DNA from: an uncultured beta proteobacterium | GTDB taxonomy: Bacteria > Pseudomonadota > Gammaproteobacteria > Burkholderiales > Rhodocyclaceae | Assembly (NCBI GenBank): GCA_903933395.1 | Contig: CAIZKA010000327.1 | Span: forward strand, 1 to 6,202 | DNA: 6,202 nucleotides | Direction: 5' to 3' | Part shown: piece by piece, positions 1 through 5,195 of the stretch | Layout: every line of letters begins with the position of its first letter | Position numbering within the stretch: position 1 is the first letter of the stretch | The notes under the pieces: model-generated | What the model was told of the DNA's origin: nothing | Database searches by the model: none | Seen by the model: the letters and a program-made list of their open reading frames with translations, nothing else | Position numbers and translations under genes: made by a program

Positions 1-145
1 CATCCGCGAGATGGGCTACACCCCGGTCAATCGCATGGCGGTGACCCACATCGTCATTGCGGCGGGGCTGCCGTTATTGCCGGTGGTCCTTACGCTGGTG
101 CCGCTGGACAATATCCTCAAATGGGCGCTGGGCAAGTTCCTCTAG
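1..145 (+). CDS. C-terminal end of an unidentified integral membrane protein (5' truncated by window edge)
   Basis: An open frame enters from the left edge (first full codon at base 2) and ends at TAG 143-145, giving 47 residues. They begin IREMGYTPVNRM and end in DNILKWALGKFL. The middle is a run of Ala, Leu, Val, Ile and Pro that reads as one membrane-spanning segment, followed by a short amphipathic tail. This shape is common at the C-terminus of multi-pass inner-membrane proteins, but I cannot assign a family from so little sequence. The 28-base gap to the next start on the same strand shows no terminator, so co-transcription with the K+ channel gene is possible. The reading frame is fairly secure because of its codon bias and hydrophobic pattern; the function is unknown. 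Confidence 0.6.
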   Translation, partial: IREMGYTPVNRMAVTHIVIAAGLPLLPVVLTLVPLDNILKWALGKFL

Positions 146-173
146 CGAATTCGCAGCGACCGGATTGACATCC

Positions 174-1067
174 ATGACCGCTCCCCCGGCAGACCGGACA
201 TCCCGCAAGGAAGCCACCCGTTTCGGTCGCCCCGACACCGGATGGCGGCTGCGCCTGTACATCATCATTTTCGAGGCGGACACCCGCGCCGGGCGCGCCT
301 TCGATCTGGTGCTGCTGGCCTTGATCCTGACCAGCGTCACGGTCGTCATGCTCGACAGCGTCGAGGCGGTGCGCACCCGGTGGGGAGGCCTGCTGACGGG
401 GCTCGAATGGTTCTTCACGGTCACCTTCACCATCGAATACGTGCTGCGACTATCGTGCGTGCGGCAGCCGAAGCGCTATGCGCTCAGCACGTTCGGCGTG
501 ATCGACCTGCTGGCCATACTACCGACCTACCTGGCCATGTTCTTCCCCGGCCTGCATGCCCTGATCGATGTCCGTGTGCTGCGCCTGCTGCGCATCTTCC
601 GCATCCTGAAACTGGGCGCCTATGTCCATGAGTTTTCCGAACTGGGGAACGCGATCCTCGCCACGCGACGCAAGATCATCGTCTTTCTGTCCTTTGTCCT
701 GATTGTCGTAGTGGTGATGGGTACCCTGATGTACGTCGTCGAAGGCCCGGAAAACGGCTACACCAGCGTCCCGGTTGCAATATATTGGGCGATCAGCACG
801 CTGACCACGGTGGGCTTCGGCGACATCACGCCGAAAACCGATCTCGGCCGCCTCATCGCCTCGATGATGATGCTGATGGGCTGGGGAACGCTGGCCGTGC
901 CAACCGGCATCGTCAGCGCAGAATTCGCGGCACGGCGCACTCATCCGGAAACGACCACCCGTACCTGCCACGAATGCCTGAGCGAAGGCCATTCGGTATT
1001 GGCCAAGTTCTGCGCCGACTGCGGCGAGAAATTGCCGCCCTACCAACTCGATGCCGGCGAAGGCTGA
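174..1067 (+). CDS. Voltage-gated-type six-TM potassium channel (ion transporter family) with C-terminal zinc ribbon
   Basis: A 297-residue inner-membrane cation channel of the voltage-gated ion channel superfamily, expected to pass K+. Segments by inspection: S1 about 43-60, S2 about 75-92 (E88), S3 about 107-124 (D111), S4 134-147 with R134, R137, R140, R143 and K146 at every third position, S5 about 166-187, pore helix about 198-210, filter TVGFGD 212-217, S6 about 224-248 with PTGIVS at 243-248. The filter has Phe where TVGYGD is classical, a common bacterial variant. The cytoplasmic tail ends in a zinc-ribbon pattern, C265-x2-C268-x11-C280-x2-C283. Family membership is well supported; voltage dependence and gating ligand are inferred or unknown. 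I chose the ATG at 174 because it precedes the basic N-terminus leading into S1; the frame stays open upstream only by overlapping the preceding gene. The Shine-Dalgarno is weak. An AI-2E-family gene follows 53 bases downstream on the same strand. Confidence 0.93.
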   Translation: MTAPPADRTSRKEATRFGRPDTGWRLRLYIIIFEADTRAGRAFDLVLLALILTSVTVVMLDSVEAVRTRWGGLLTGLEWFFTVTFTIEYVLRLSCVRQPKRYALSTFGVIDLLAILPTYLAMFFPGLHALIDVRVLRLLRIFRILKLGAYVHEFSELGNAILATRRKIIVFLSFVLIVVVVMGTLMYVVEGPENGYTSVPVAIYWAISTLTTVGFGDITPKTDLGRLIASMMMLMGWGTLAVPTGIVSAEFAARRTHPETTTRTCHECLSEGHSVLAKFCADCGEKLPPYQLDAGEG

Positions 1068-1083
1068 GGGCACGGCCTTCCGG

Positions 1084-1089
1084 TAAAAT
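1084..1089 (+). promoter_or_regulatory. Possible -10 element (TAAAAT) upstream of the ydiK-like gene
   Basis: TAAAAT lies in the 53-base gap between the K+ channel stop and the next start, 31 bases before the ATG at 1121. It differs from TATAAT at one position. No good -35 hexamer sits 16-18 bases upstream, where the DNA is still the end of the channel gene. It may allow separate expression of the downstream gene, but the evidence is only this hexamer. Confidence 0.25.
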
Positions 1090-1120
1090 TCCGTCTTGAT
1101 TTTTCGCAGCGAGACCCCGA

Positions 1121-2179
1121 ATGGCCACCATTCAACGTGATCTGACCCGCACCACGCTGGCAATTCTCTGCCTTCTCCTGATGATTGCGGCTACGCTCTG
1201 GGTCCTGCGCCCTTTCCTGGCCGCCGGGGTGTGGGCGACCATGATCGTCGTGGCCACCTGGCCGATGCTCAAATCGCTGGAGAAGCGCTGCGGTGGCCGG
1301 CGCGCGCTGGCCGTAACGGGAATGACGCTGGCCATGCTGCTCCTGCTCTTCGTTCCGCTCCTGGTGGCGATAGACACCATTGTCAACAATGCCGGGGAGA
1401 TCGCCAGCCTGGGCCGGAAACTGGCCACGGCAGACTTGCCACGACCGCCCGAGTGGCTGGCTGCGGTGCCGCTCATCGGCAGCAAATTGAGCACCTTGTG
1501 GGCGCAAGCGGCCGATGCCGGCTCGCAGGCCCTGCTGGAAAAAGCCGAGCCCTATATGGCCGACTCCGGCCGGTGGCTTCTGACGAAGGTCGGCAGCATG
1601 GGCTTCATGCTCCTGCAGTTCCTGCTGATCGTGGTCCTGTCGGCCATCCTCTACGCCGGCGGTGAAGCGGCGGCGACCGGCGTCAAGCGCTTCGGCCGCC
1701 GGCTGGCAGGCGATCACGGCGAGAATTCGGTCATCCTGGCCGGCCAGGCGATCCGCGGCGTGGCCCTCGGTGTCTGCGTTACAGCGCTGGTGCAGACGGT
1801 GCTCGGCGGCATCGGCCTGGCGATTGCCGGGATTCCCTTTGCCGGGCTGCTATCGGCGGTGATGCTGATGCTGTGCATCGCCCAGGTGGGGCCGGGCCTG
1901 ATCCTCTTTCCCGCCGTCGCGTGGACGTTCTGGATGGGCGACACGGGATGGGGAATTTTCCTCCTGGTCTGGAGCCTGATCGTGACCACGATGGACAACT
2001 TCCTGCGCCCCATGCTGATCAAGAAGGGCGCGGACTTGCCGCTGCTGCTGATTTTTGCCGGCGTCATCGGCGGCTTGCTGAGTTTCGGGCTGGTCGGGAT
2101 TTTTGTCGGCCCGGTGGTACTGGCCGTGACCTATACCCTGGTCGAAGCCTGGGTTGACGGCAAAACCGGCACCGACTGA
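1121..2179 (+). CDS. ydiK: AI-2E/PerM-family membrane transporter, YdiK-like
   Basis: A 352-residue polytopic inner-membrane protein of the AI-2E exporter family (PerM/TqsA/YdiK). It resembles E. coli YdiK, as I recall that sequence, along its whole length: ATWP at 45-48, a central soluble stretch about 85-150 containing PLIGSKL (116-122), then AGQAIRGVALG (207-217), TALVQ (221-225), GGIGLA (229-234), and near the end DNFLRPMLI (292-300), GADLPL (303-308) and VGPVVLAV (329-336). Hydrophobic segments fall at about 11-30, 34-48, 62-84, 155-178, 208-236, 240-264, 270-288 and 305-335. Some family members export autoinducer-2 or act in Na+/H+ exchange; the substrate of YdiK-type proteins is not settled, so none is assigned. 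The start at 1121 matches the expected N-terminus, with only a weak purine-rich GAGA upstream. The gene may share a transcript with the K+ channel 53 bases upstream. It converges on the lipoprotein gene at its 3' end. Confidence 0.92.
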   Translation: MATIQRDLTRTTLAILCLLLMIAATLWVLRPFLAAGVWATMIVVATWPMLKSLEKRCGGRRALAVTGMTLAMLLLLFVPLLVAIDTIVNNAGEIASLGRKLATADLPRPPEWLAAVPLIGSKLSTLWAQAADAGSQALLEKAEPYMADSGRWLLTKVGSMGFMLLQFLLIVVLSAILYAGGEAAATGVKRFGRRLAGDHGENSVILAGQAIRGVALGVCVTALVQTVLGGIGLAIAGIPFAGLLSAVMLMLCIAQVGPGLILFPAVAWTFWMGDTGWGIFLLVWSLIVTTMDNFLRPMLIKKGADLPLLLIFAGVIGGLLSFGLVGIFVGPVVLAVTYTLVEAWVDGKTGTD

Positions 2180-2225
2180 GGACCTGACGGGCGCTCCGGC
2201 ACCCGCCGCTTTTCAGCGCGGTCCT
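2179..2225. terminator. Weak candidate hairpin between convergent genes
   Basis: AGGACC (2179-2184) pairs with GGTCCT (2220-2225), and inside it GCGCT (2191-2195) pairs with AGCGC (2215-2219). The 5' arm carries a six-base bulge and the loop is about 19 bases. The hairpin spans the two facing stop codons, a usual place for a shared terminator. Neither strand has a U-tract after it, so it is at best a weak or factor-dependent terminator. Confidence 0.3.
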
Positions 2226-2883
2226 ACTTGGCCGCGCCGATGAGCCCCATCTTCTTCATTTCCGCTTCAACGAGCTGCGCAATCGCCTGAACCATTTCCG
2301 GCCGCGAGCGGGGATCGAAGGTCTTGGTGGTTCCTGTCCAGACAGGCTTGTCGTCGGGCAGCTTGTAGAGAATGGTCTCGACCACGATGGTCGTACTTTC
2401 GACGGTGTAGCCCGGTGTCGTTTGCATCATGGTGTAGCCGTAGCCGTAATAGCCACCGAAGTTTCCGTAATACGGACTGATGCCGACCATGGGCCTGATC
2501 GGCACGAAATTGGCTTGCGGCGGAACATAGGTTTCCGACTTGTCTACGGAAACCAGGCGTGACACCAGCACGCCTTCGTAGCCATCCCTGACCAGGGCGG
2601 CCCTGACCTTTTCATGGTCAACCTCCGTCTTGTCGAACAGGGCGTAGCCGGCGCTCGCCGTGGTTCCTGCCGGCATCCTCTGGACCATCTGGTCTTCGGC
2701 AAAACGCCGGATGCTTTCGTCCTTCGCCATGACGAAGACGGCGAGCTTTTTCAGCGGCCCGCCCTGGTAATCCGGGCTTACCCAGCTGGACGTCAGCGAT
2801 GTGCTGGCACAGCCGCCGAGCAATACGACAAACGCGGCGGCGGCGAGGCGAAAAACAGCGGTTGAGGACATGACATGTTTCAT
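2224..2883 (-). CDS. Outer-membrane lipoprotein of unknown function, DUF4136-like
   Basis: A 219-residue predicted lipoprotein. The signal peptide ends in the lipobox L22-G-G-C25, and Ala26 after the lipidated Cys suggests sorting to the outer membrane. The mature part opens with a Ser/Thr-rich linker and SSWVSPDY, then an alternating hydrophobic strand (KLAVFVMA, 46-53) and a helix with ESIRRFAEDQM. A Tyr/Gly-rich stretch covers about 137-150 (PYYGNFGGYYGYGY), and the C-terminus is helical. The layout recalls proteobacterial lipoproteins grouped as DUF4136 or similar, which is a low-certainty family guess. No enzymatic motif is visible. The ATG at 2883 is favoured over the one four codons later because GGAG lies seven bases upstream of it. 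A plausible sigma70 promoter lies at 2931-2960. The gene is monocistronic in layout: convergent with ydiK and divergent from the EF-hand gene. Confidence 0.85.
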   Translation of the reverse strand: MKHVMSSTAVFRLAAAAFVVLLGGCASTSLTSSWVSPDYQGGPLKKLAVFVMAKDESIRRFAEDQMVQRMPAGTTASAGYALFDKTEVDHEKVRAALVRDGYEGVLVSRLVSVDKSETYVPPQANFVPIRPMVGISPYYGNFGGYYGYGYTMMQTTPGYTVESTTIVVETILYKLPDDKPVWTGTTKTFDPRSRPEMVQAIAQLVEAEMKKMGLIGAAK

Positions 2884-2930
2884 CGAGGCGCTCCGTGTCT
2901 GAAGGTAGGAACATCAATTGCGATCAAGCG

Positions 2931-2960
2931 AGTATCCCCGCGGCCGGCGGTTGCAGTCAA
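2931..2960 (-). promoter_or_regulatory. Candidate sigma70 promoter for the Tyr/Gly-rich lipoprotein gene
   Basis: On the minus strand TTGACT (complement of 2955-2960) is followed after 18 bases by GATACT (complement of 2931-2936). The -35 matches five of six consensus bases and the -10 four of six. Transcription would begin around 2924, leaving a leader of about 40 bases before the ATG at 2883. Placement and spacing are good; there is no experimental support. Confidence 0.5.
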
Positions 2961-2980
2961 GCGCGGGTTTCGTGCGAAAA

Positions 2981-3008
2981 TTCCCGGTCATATCCGTCAA
3001 TCCGGGAA
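2981..3008. promoter_or_regulatory. Inverted repeat over the ribosome-binding region of the EF-hand gene
   Basis: TTCCCGG (2981-2987) and CCGGGAA (3002-3008) form a perfect 7-bp inverted repeat with a 14-base spacer that contains GTCA twice. The right arm holds GGGAA, the only purine-rich stretch ahead of the ATG at 3013. If transcribed, the hairpin would cover the ribosome-binding site; as DNA it could be an operator in the divergent intergenic region. Either role is inferred. Confidence 0.35.
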
Positions 3009-3012
3009 AACA

Positions 3013-3516
3013 ATGATGCGTTACCTGCTTTTCTGCCTCGCCCTCCTGCCGGCAGTCACCATGGGCCAGCAAGTGCCGGACGACTCCAACCAGGAACAGT
3101 TCGAAAAACGCTTCCGCGCCGCAGACAAGGATGGCGATGGCAGGCTGTCGCGGGCGGAAGCTGCTGCCGCCTTCCCCAATGCCATAAAATTCTTTGCCGA
3201 AATCGATGTCAATAACGATGATTACATCACGCTGATCGAAATCCAGCAGACCCGCGCCCGGCGCGTTGAAGCGGCGCTGAATGCGAGCAACATGGGTGCA
3301 GCGGCCAAATATGTCAAACCGGACTACATCAGGGGGGGCCAGGCGCCGGTCAGCGGCGAAGTCGACACATCGGACCTGTCTTCCGCCATCGCGCAAGTGC
3401 GCAGCAACGAGTTCAACGAATTCCTCGGCGACGAGTCGGGCGGCAATATCACTCGCAACCTGTCTGCTCCAACGAAGAGCACCAATTCGAACCTGCTGAA
3501 CAAATCCTTCTGGTGA
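3013..3516 (+). CDS. Small secreted EF-hand calcium-binding protein
   Basis: A 167-residue protein with a Sec-type signal peptide (MMRYLLFCLALLPAVTMG, likely cut before Q19). It has two EF-hand loops: D38-K-D-G-D-G-R-L-S-R-A-E49, which fits the canonical 12-residue loop, and D65-V-N-N-D-D-Y-I-T-L-I-E76, which has acidic or amide ligands at loop positions 1, 3 and 5, Thr at 9 and Glu at 12. The pair suggests Ca2+ binding in the periplasm or outside the cell. The second half (about 95-167) is polar, rich in Asn and Ser, matches no domain I know, and ends in LLNKSFW with a terminal Trp. The open frame extends 46 codons upstream, but the signal peptide fixes the start at 3013 or at the adjacent ATG 3016. 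The physiological role cannot be told from sequence. It is transcribed away from the lipoprotein gene on the other strand. Confidence 0.85.
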   Translation: MMRYLLFCLALLPAVTMGQQVPDDSNQEQFEKRFRAADKDGDGRLSRAEAAAAFPNAIKFFAEIDVNNDDYITLIEIQQTRARRVEAALNASNMGAAAKYVKPDYIRGGQAPVSGEVDTSDLSSAIAQVRSNEFNEFLGDESGGNITRNLSAPTKSTNSNLLNKSFW

Positions 3517-3558
3517 GGGGGGCGGTTCAGGGCAATCGCGTGAACGCGCAAGTCGTCC

Positions 3559-3587
3559 TTGGGAGGTGCAGCAATCCCCAATTTTTT
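3559..3587 (+). terminator. Candidate rho-independent terminator after the EF-hand gene
   Basis: TTGGGA (3559-3564) can pair with TCCCCAA (3575-3581) with one C bulged, leaving a 10-base loop, and TTTTTT (3582-3587) follows directly. It lies 42 bases past the EF-hand stop codon. The stem is short, but the U-tract position is right. Confidence 0.45.
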
Positions 3588-3593
3588 CGCCGG

Positions 3594-3667
3594 TCGTCAT
3601 CCCGGGCTTGACCCGGGATCCAGTTTTACTTCGAAAGCCTGGATTCCGGCATTCGCCGGAATGACGA
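3594..3667. repeat. REP-like composite inverted repeat with two nested hairpins
   Basis: The outer arms TCGTCAT (3594-3600) and ATGACGA (3661-3667) are perfect complements. Inside, ATCCAG (3618-3623) mirrors CTGGAT (3639-3644). Each half folds on its own: CCCGGG-CTTGA-CCCGGG (3601-3617), and an 8-bp stem ATTCCGGC-ATTC-GCCGGAAT (3643-3662). From general knowledge, GTCAT...ATCCAG units of this design are dispersed intergenic repeats in many proteobacteria, often found in pairs facing each other as here. No copy elsewhere in this window and no REP-associated transposase is seen. It may act as a transcript-stabilising or terminating structure. Confidence 0.75.
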
Positions 3668-3799
3668 AAATGGTTGATGCCTATCGATTGCAACCCCAAA
3701 GGCATTCATGCGGTTGCCCTGCGGGTCGGTTCGCGGCGGCGGATTCAGCAGCGACAACGGATATGCGCATGGAGATGCGCTCACGCATCCGGCAGGAAC

Positions 3800-3828
3800 A
3801 AAAAAAGCAGCCACAGGCTGCTTTTTTT
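3800..3828. terminator. Strong bidirectional rho-independent terminator
   Basis: Seven A (3800-3806), GCAGCC (3807-3812), loop ACA (3813-3815), GGCTGC (3816-3821), then seven T (3822-3828): a perfect 13-bp inverted repeat. Its A and T flanks give a U-tract on either strand. On the minus strand it begins 16 bases past the stop codon of the amino-acid-binding protein gene and is surely its terminator. On the plus strand it would stop any read-through from the EF-hand side. Confidence 0.93.
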
Positions 3829-3844
3829 CTTTGTCACTGAACAA

Positions 3845-4699
3845 CTATTCTTCCATCGAGTTGAGACCGTAAATCGCGATCAGCACTTCGCTTGGCTTGA
3901 ACGGTGCGAACCAGCGATCGAAGATCGGCACGATTTCACCTGACTGATAGATGCGGGCCAGACCTCGATTGACCGCCAGGCGGAAGTCAGGATCGCCGCG
4001 CCGCAATGCAAAAGCGTAGGGCTCAAGGGAAAAGTCCTCGTCCAGCATCGCGAAGCGTGTGTTGGACGAGTCACGCGCGACCAAGCCCACCAGCACGATC
4101 TTGTCACCTGCCAACGCTTGTGCCTTGTTGTCTTCCAGAGCCTGGAACGCCTCGTCGCGGTTCTTGAAGGGCACGACTTCCGCAGCGATCTTGGCATTGG
4201 AGAGCGCTTCGGTCACGCGTCTTTGGGTTGTCGTCCCGGCCGCTACAGCCAGTTTTTTGCCCGCCAGGTCAGACGCCTTTTTTACGCCGCTATCGCTGCG
4301 GACGAGCAAGGCACCGGTTTGCAGGAAGGTGGTGGTGCTGAAATCGACATTTTCCTGGCGCTTGAGCGTGTTGGTGGTCACGCCGCACTCCATATCGACC
4401 TTGCCCTCGGCCACCATCGCCAGTCGCTCCGGCGTGGTTCCGGCCACCCAGTTGATCTTCAGTTCGTCGAGACCGAGCTGGTTCTTGATGGATCCTGCGA
4501 TGCTTTCACAAAGATTTACGGAGTAACCCGCGGGCTTGAACGTCTTGGTGTCGTCGAAGGAGAAAGGAGCCGAATTCTGCGCGTAGGCGAGATTGATGGT
4601 CTTGGTCGACTTGATTTTCGCCAGCGTGTTCGGCGCGTCGGCGGCATGTACGCCGGCAGCGAATGCCGCCAGCAAGGTGAAGGTAAGCAGTTTTTTCAT
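3845..4699 (-). CDS. Periplasmic amino-acid ABC transporter substrate-binding protein (GltI/SBP_bac_3 type)
   Basis: A 284-residue periplasmic binding protein of solute-binding family 3, expected to capture a polar or acidic amino acid such as glutamate or aspartate for an ABC importer. The signal peptide MKKLLTFTLLAAFAAGVHA is probably cut after A19. Family motifs in order: APFSF (44-48), GYSVNLC (58-64), GTTPERL (87-93), MECGVTTNT (103-111), R114, VDFS (118-121), DLAGKKLAV (144-152), GTTTQR (155-160), and a C-terminal FDRWFAPFKP followed by IYGLNSMEE. Length and layout match E. coli GltI, as recalled, but the actual ligand cannot be read from sequence. Permease and ATPase genes are absent on both sides, and a strong terminator lies 16 bases downstream, so it is an orphan within this window. 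The start at 4699 has GGAAA seven bases upstream. A weak promoter candidate lies at 4795-4800. Confidence 0.92.
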   Translation of the reverse strand: MKKLLTFTLLAAFAAGVHAADAPNTLAKIKSTKTINLAYAQNSAPFSFDDTKTFKPAGYSVNLCESIAGSIKNQLGLDELKINWVAGTTPERLAMVAEGKVDMECGVTTNTLKRQENVDFSTTTFLQTGALLVRSDSGVKKASDLAGKKLAVAAGTTTQRRVTEALSNAKIAAEVVPFKNRDEAFQALEDNKAQALAGDKIVLVGLVARDSSNTRFAMLDEDFSLEPYAFALRRGDPDFRLAVNRGLARIYQSGEIVPIFDRWFAPFKPSEVLIAIYGLNSMEE

Positions 4700-4794
4700 C
4701 GCACTTTCCGGAGAGTGAGGGAGGGGTGAGTCAGTGATGTATGCCTGCAGGCGCCGGGCACGGTGTCCGTACCAGCCCCGCCGCCCAGTTGGCT

Positions 4795-4800
4795 ATTTTA
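4795..4800 (-). promoter_or_regulatory. Possible -10 element (TAAAAT) for the amino-acid-binding protein gene
   Basis: On the minus strand TAAAAT sits in GCTAAAATAGC, one base from the TATAAT consensus, and would leave a 5' leader of roughly 90 bases before the ATG at 4699. The expected -35 position (GGCAAC at 17 bases) is a poor match, so activation by a regulator or a different promoter is equally possible. Confidence 0.25.
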
Positions 4801-4810
4801 GCGTGGGAAA

Positions 4811-4825
4811 TCGGCTTGTTGCCGA
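4811..4825. terminator. Weak hairpin downstream of the small lipoprotein gene
   Basis: TCGGC (4811-4815), loop TTGTT, GCCGA (4821-4825). On the minus strand it lies 43 bases past the lipoprotein stop codon and is followed by only three T before CCC, so it is at most a weak terminator. Confidence 0.25.
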
Positions 4826-4868
4826 CCCTTCTGCGATCGATTCAGGGTCAGCTTTCAGGTGTTGCCGC

Positions 4869-5144
4869 CTACAGTCCGTACTTCACAATGTCCGCCGCAT
4901 CCACGCACTGATAGTTGGTGGCGCATTTTGTCAGCGAGCAGGTCCTGGAGGTCTGGATTGCCATCTGCTTGCGCTGTCCGCAGAGCTTTTCCGCTCTGGC
5001 CTGGACGTCCGCAATCACCTTGTCCGTAAACGCGTGATCGAAAGTCATGTAATTCTCGTCCGGGGAATACGACACGATTTGGTTGTCGGCGCAACCCGCC
5101 AGCAGCAGGAGCGTCAAGCCGGCGAGGCGAAGCATTTTGTTCAT
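4869..5144 (-). CDS. Small four-cysteine lipoprotein of unknown function
   Basis: A 91-residue predicted lipoprotein. A short basic N-terminus (MNKMLRLAG) leads into LTLLLLAGC, giving the lipobox L15-A-G-C18; Ala19 after the Cys suggests outer-membrane sorting. The mature part of about 73 residues has a helical stretch (about 35-60: FDHAFTDKVIADVQARAEKLC) and four further cysteines, C55, C69, C74 and C80, which could form two disulfides in the periplasm. I do not recognise the family. The ATG at 5144 is the only start giving a proper signal peptide; a GAGAG about ten bases upstream is a weak ribosome-binding site. The gene starts 51 bases after the stop of the MscS-family gene on the same strand with no terminator between, so a shared transcript is plausible. 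Confidence 0.8.
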   Translation of the reverse strand: MNKMLRLAGLTLLLLAGCADNQIVSYSPDENYMTFDHAFTDKVIADVQARAEKLCGQRKQMAIQTSRTCSLTKCATNYQCVDAADIVKYGL

Positions 5145-5195
5145 AATAGAAATTCTCTCGAGTGTTGGAAACTGGCGGTTTGCACGCCCCGGTGA

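Larger units (their letters stand above)
3517..3844. other. Gene-free intergenic stretch
   Basis: These 328 bases separate the EF-hand gene from the 3' end of the amino-acid-binding protein gene. They hold the candidate terminator at 3559-3587, the composite repeat at 3594-3667, a small perfect hairpin GATGCG-CTCA-CGCATC at 3774-3789, and the strong terminator at 3800-3828. Short open frames here cross the repeat and the terminator in both directions, lack ribosome-binding sites and look like chance. Between 3668 and 3773 I see nothing beyond a weak inverted repeat (ATGCCT...AGGCAT). Confidence 0.7.

Noticed and set aside
57..173. 39-codon N-terminal extension of the K+ channel frame
   Set aside because: It overlaps the preceding membrane-protein gene in another frame and encodes an Arg/Trp/Ser-rich sequence untypical of the family.
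519..1163. Long minus-strand open frame of 214 codons opposite the K+ channel gene
   Set aside because: It is antisense to a gene with clear channel motifs, its product is Gln/His/Asp-rich without domain features, and it arises from the high-GC codon bias of the real gene.
1040..1717. Minus-strand open frame of 225 codons opposite the ydiK-like gene
   Set aside because: Low-complexity Gln/Arg/Gly-rich product, antisense to a well-supported family member.
2875..3012. 46-codon N-terminal extension of the EF-hand frame
   Set aside because: It places a basic, non-signal sequence ahead of a good Sec signal peptide and runs into the divergent gene's promoter and leader; the start at 3013 explains the protein better.
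2914..3705. Minus-strand open frame of 263 codons covering the EF-hand gene and the repeat
   Set aside because: It runs through the repeat element and antisense to the EF-hand gene with its signal peptide; no ribosome-binding site or recognisable domain.
4118..4729. Plus-strand open frame of 203 codons opposite the amino-acid-binding protein gene
   Set aside because: Antisense shadow of a gene with strong family motifs; no domain or start signal of its own.
4743..4752. Perfect palindrome GCCTGCAGGC in the leader region of the amino-acid-binding protein gene
   Set aside because: A single 10-bp palindrome in GC-rich DNA with no partner site or known regulator motif; likely chance.
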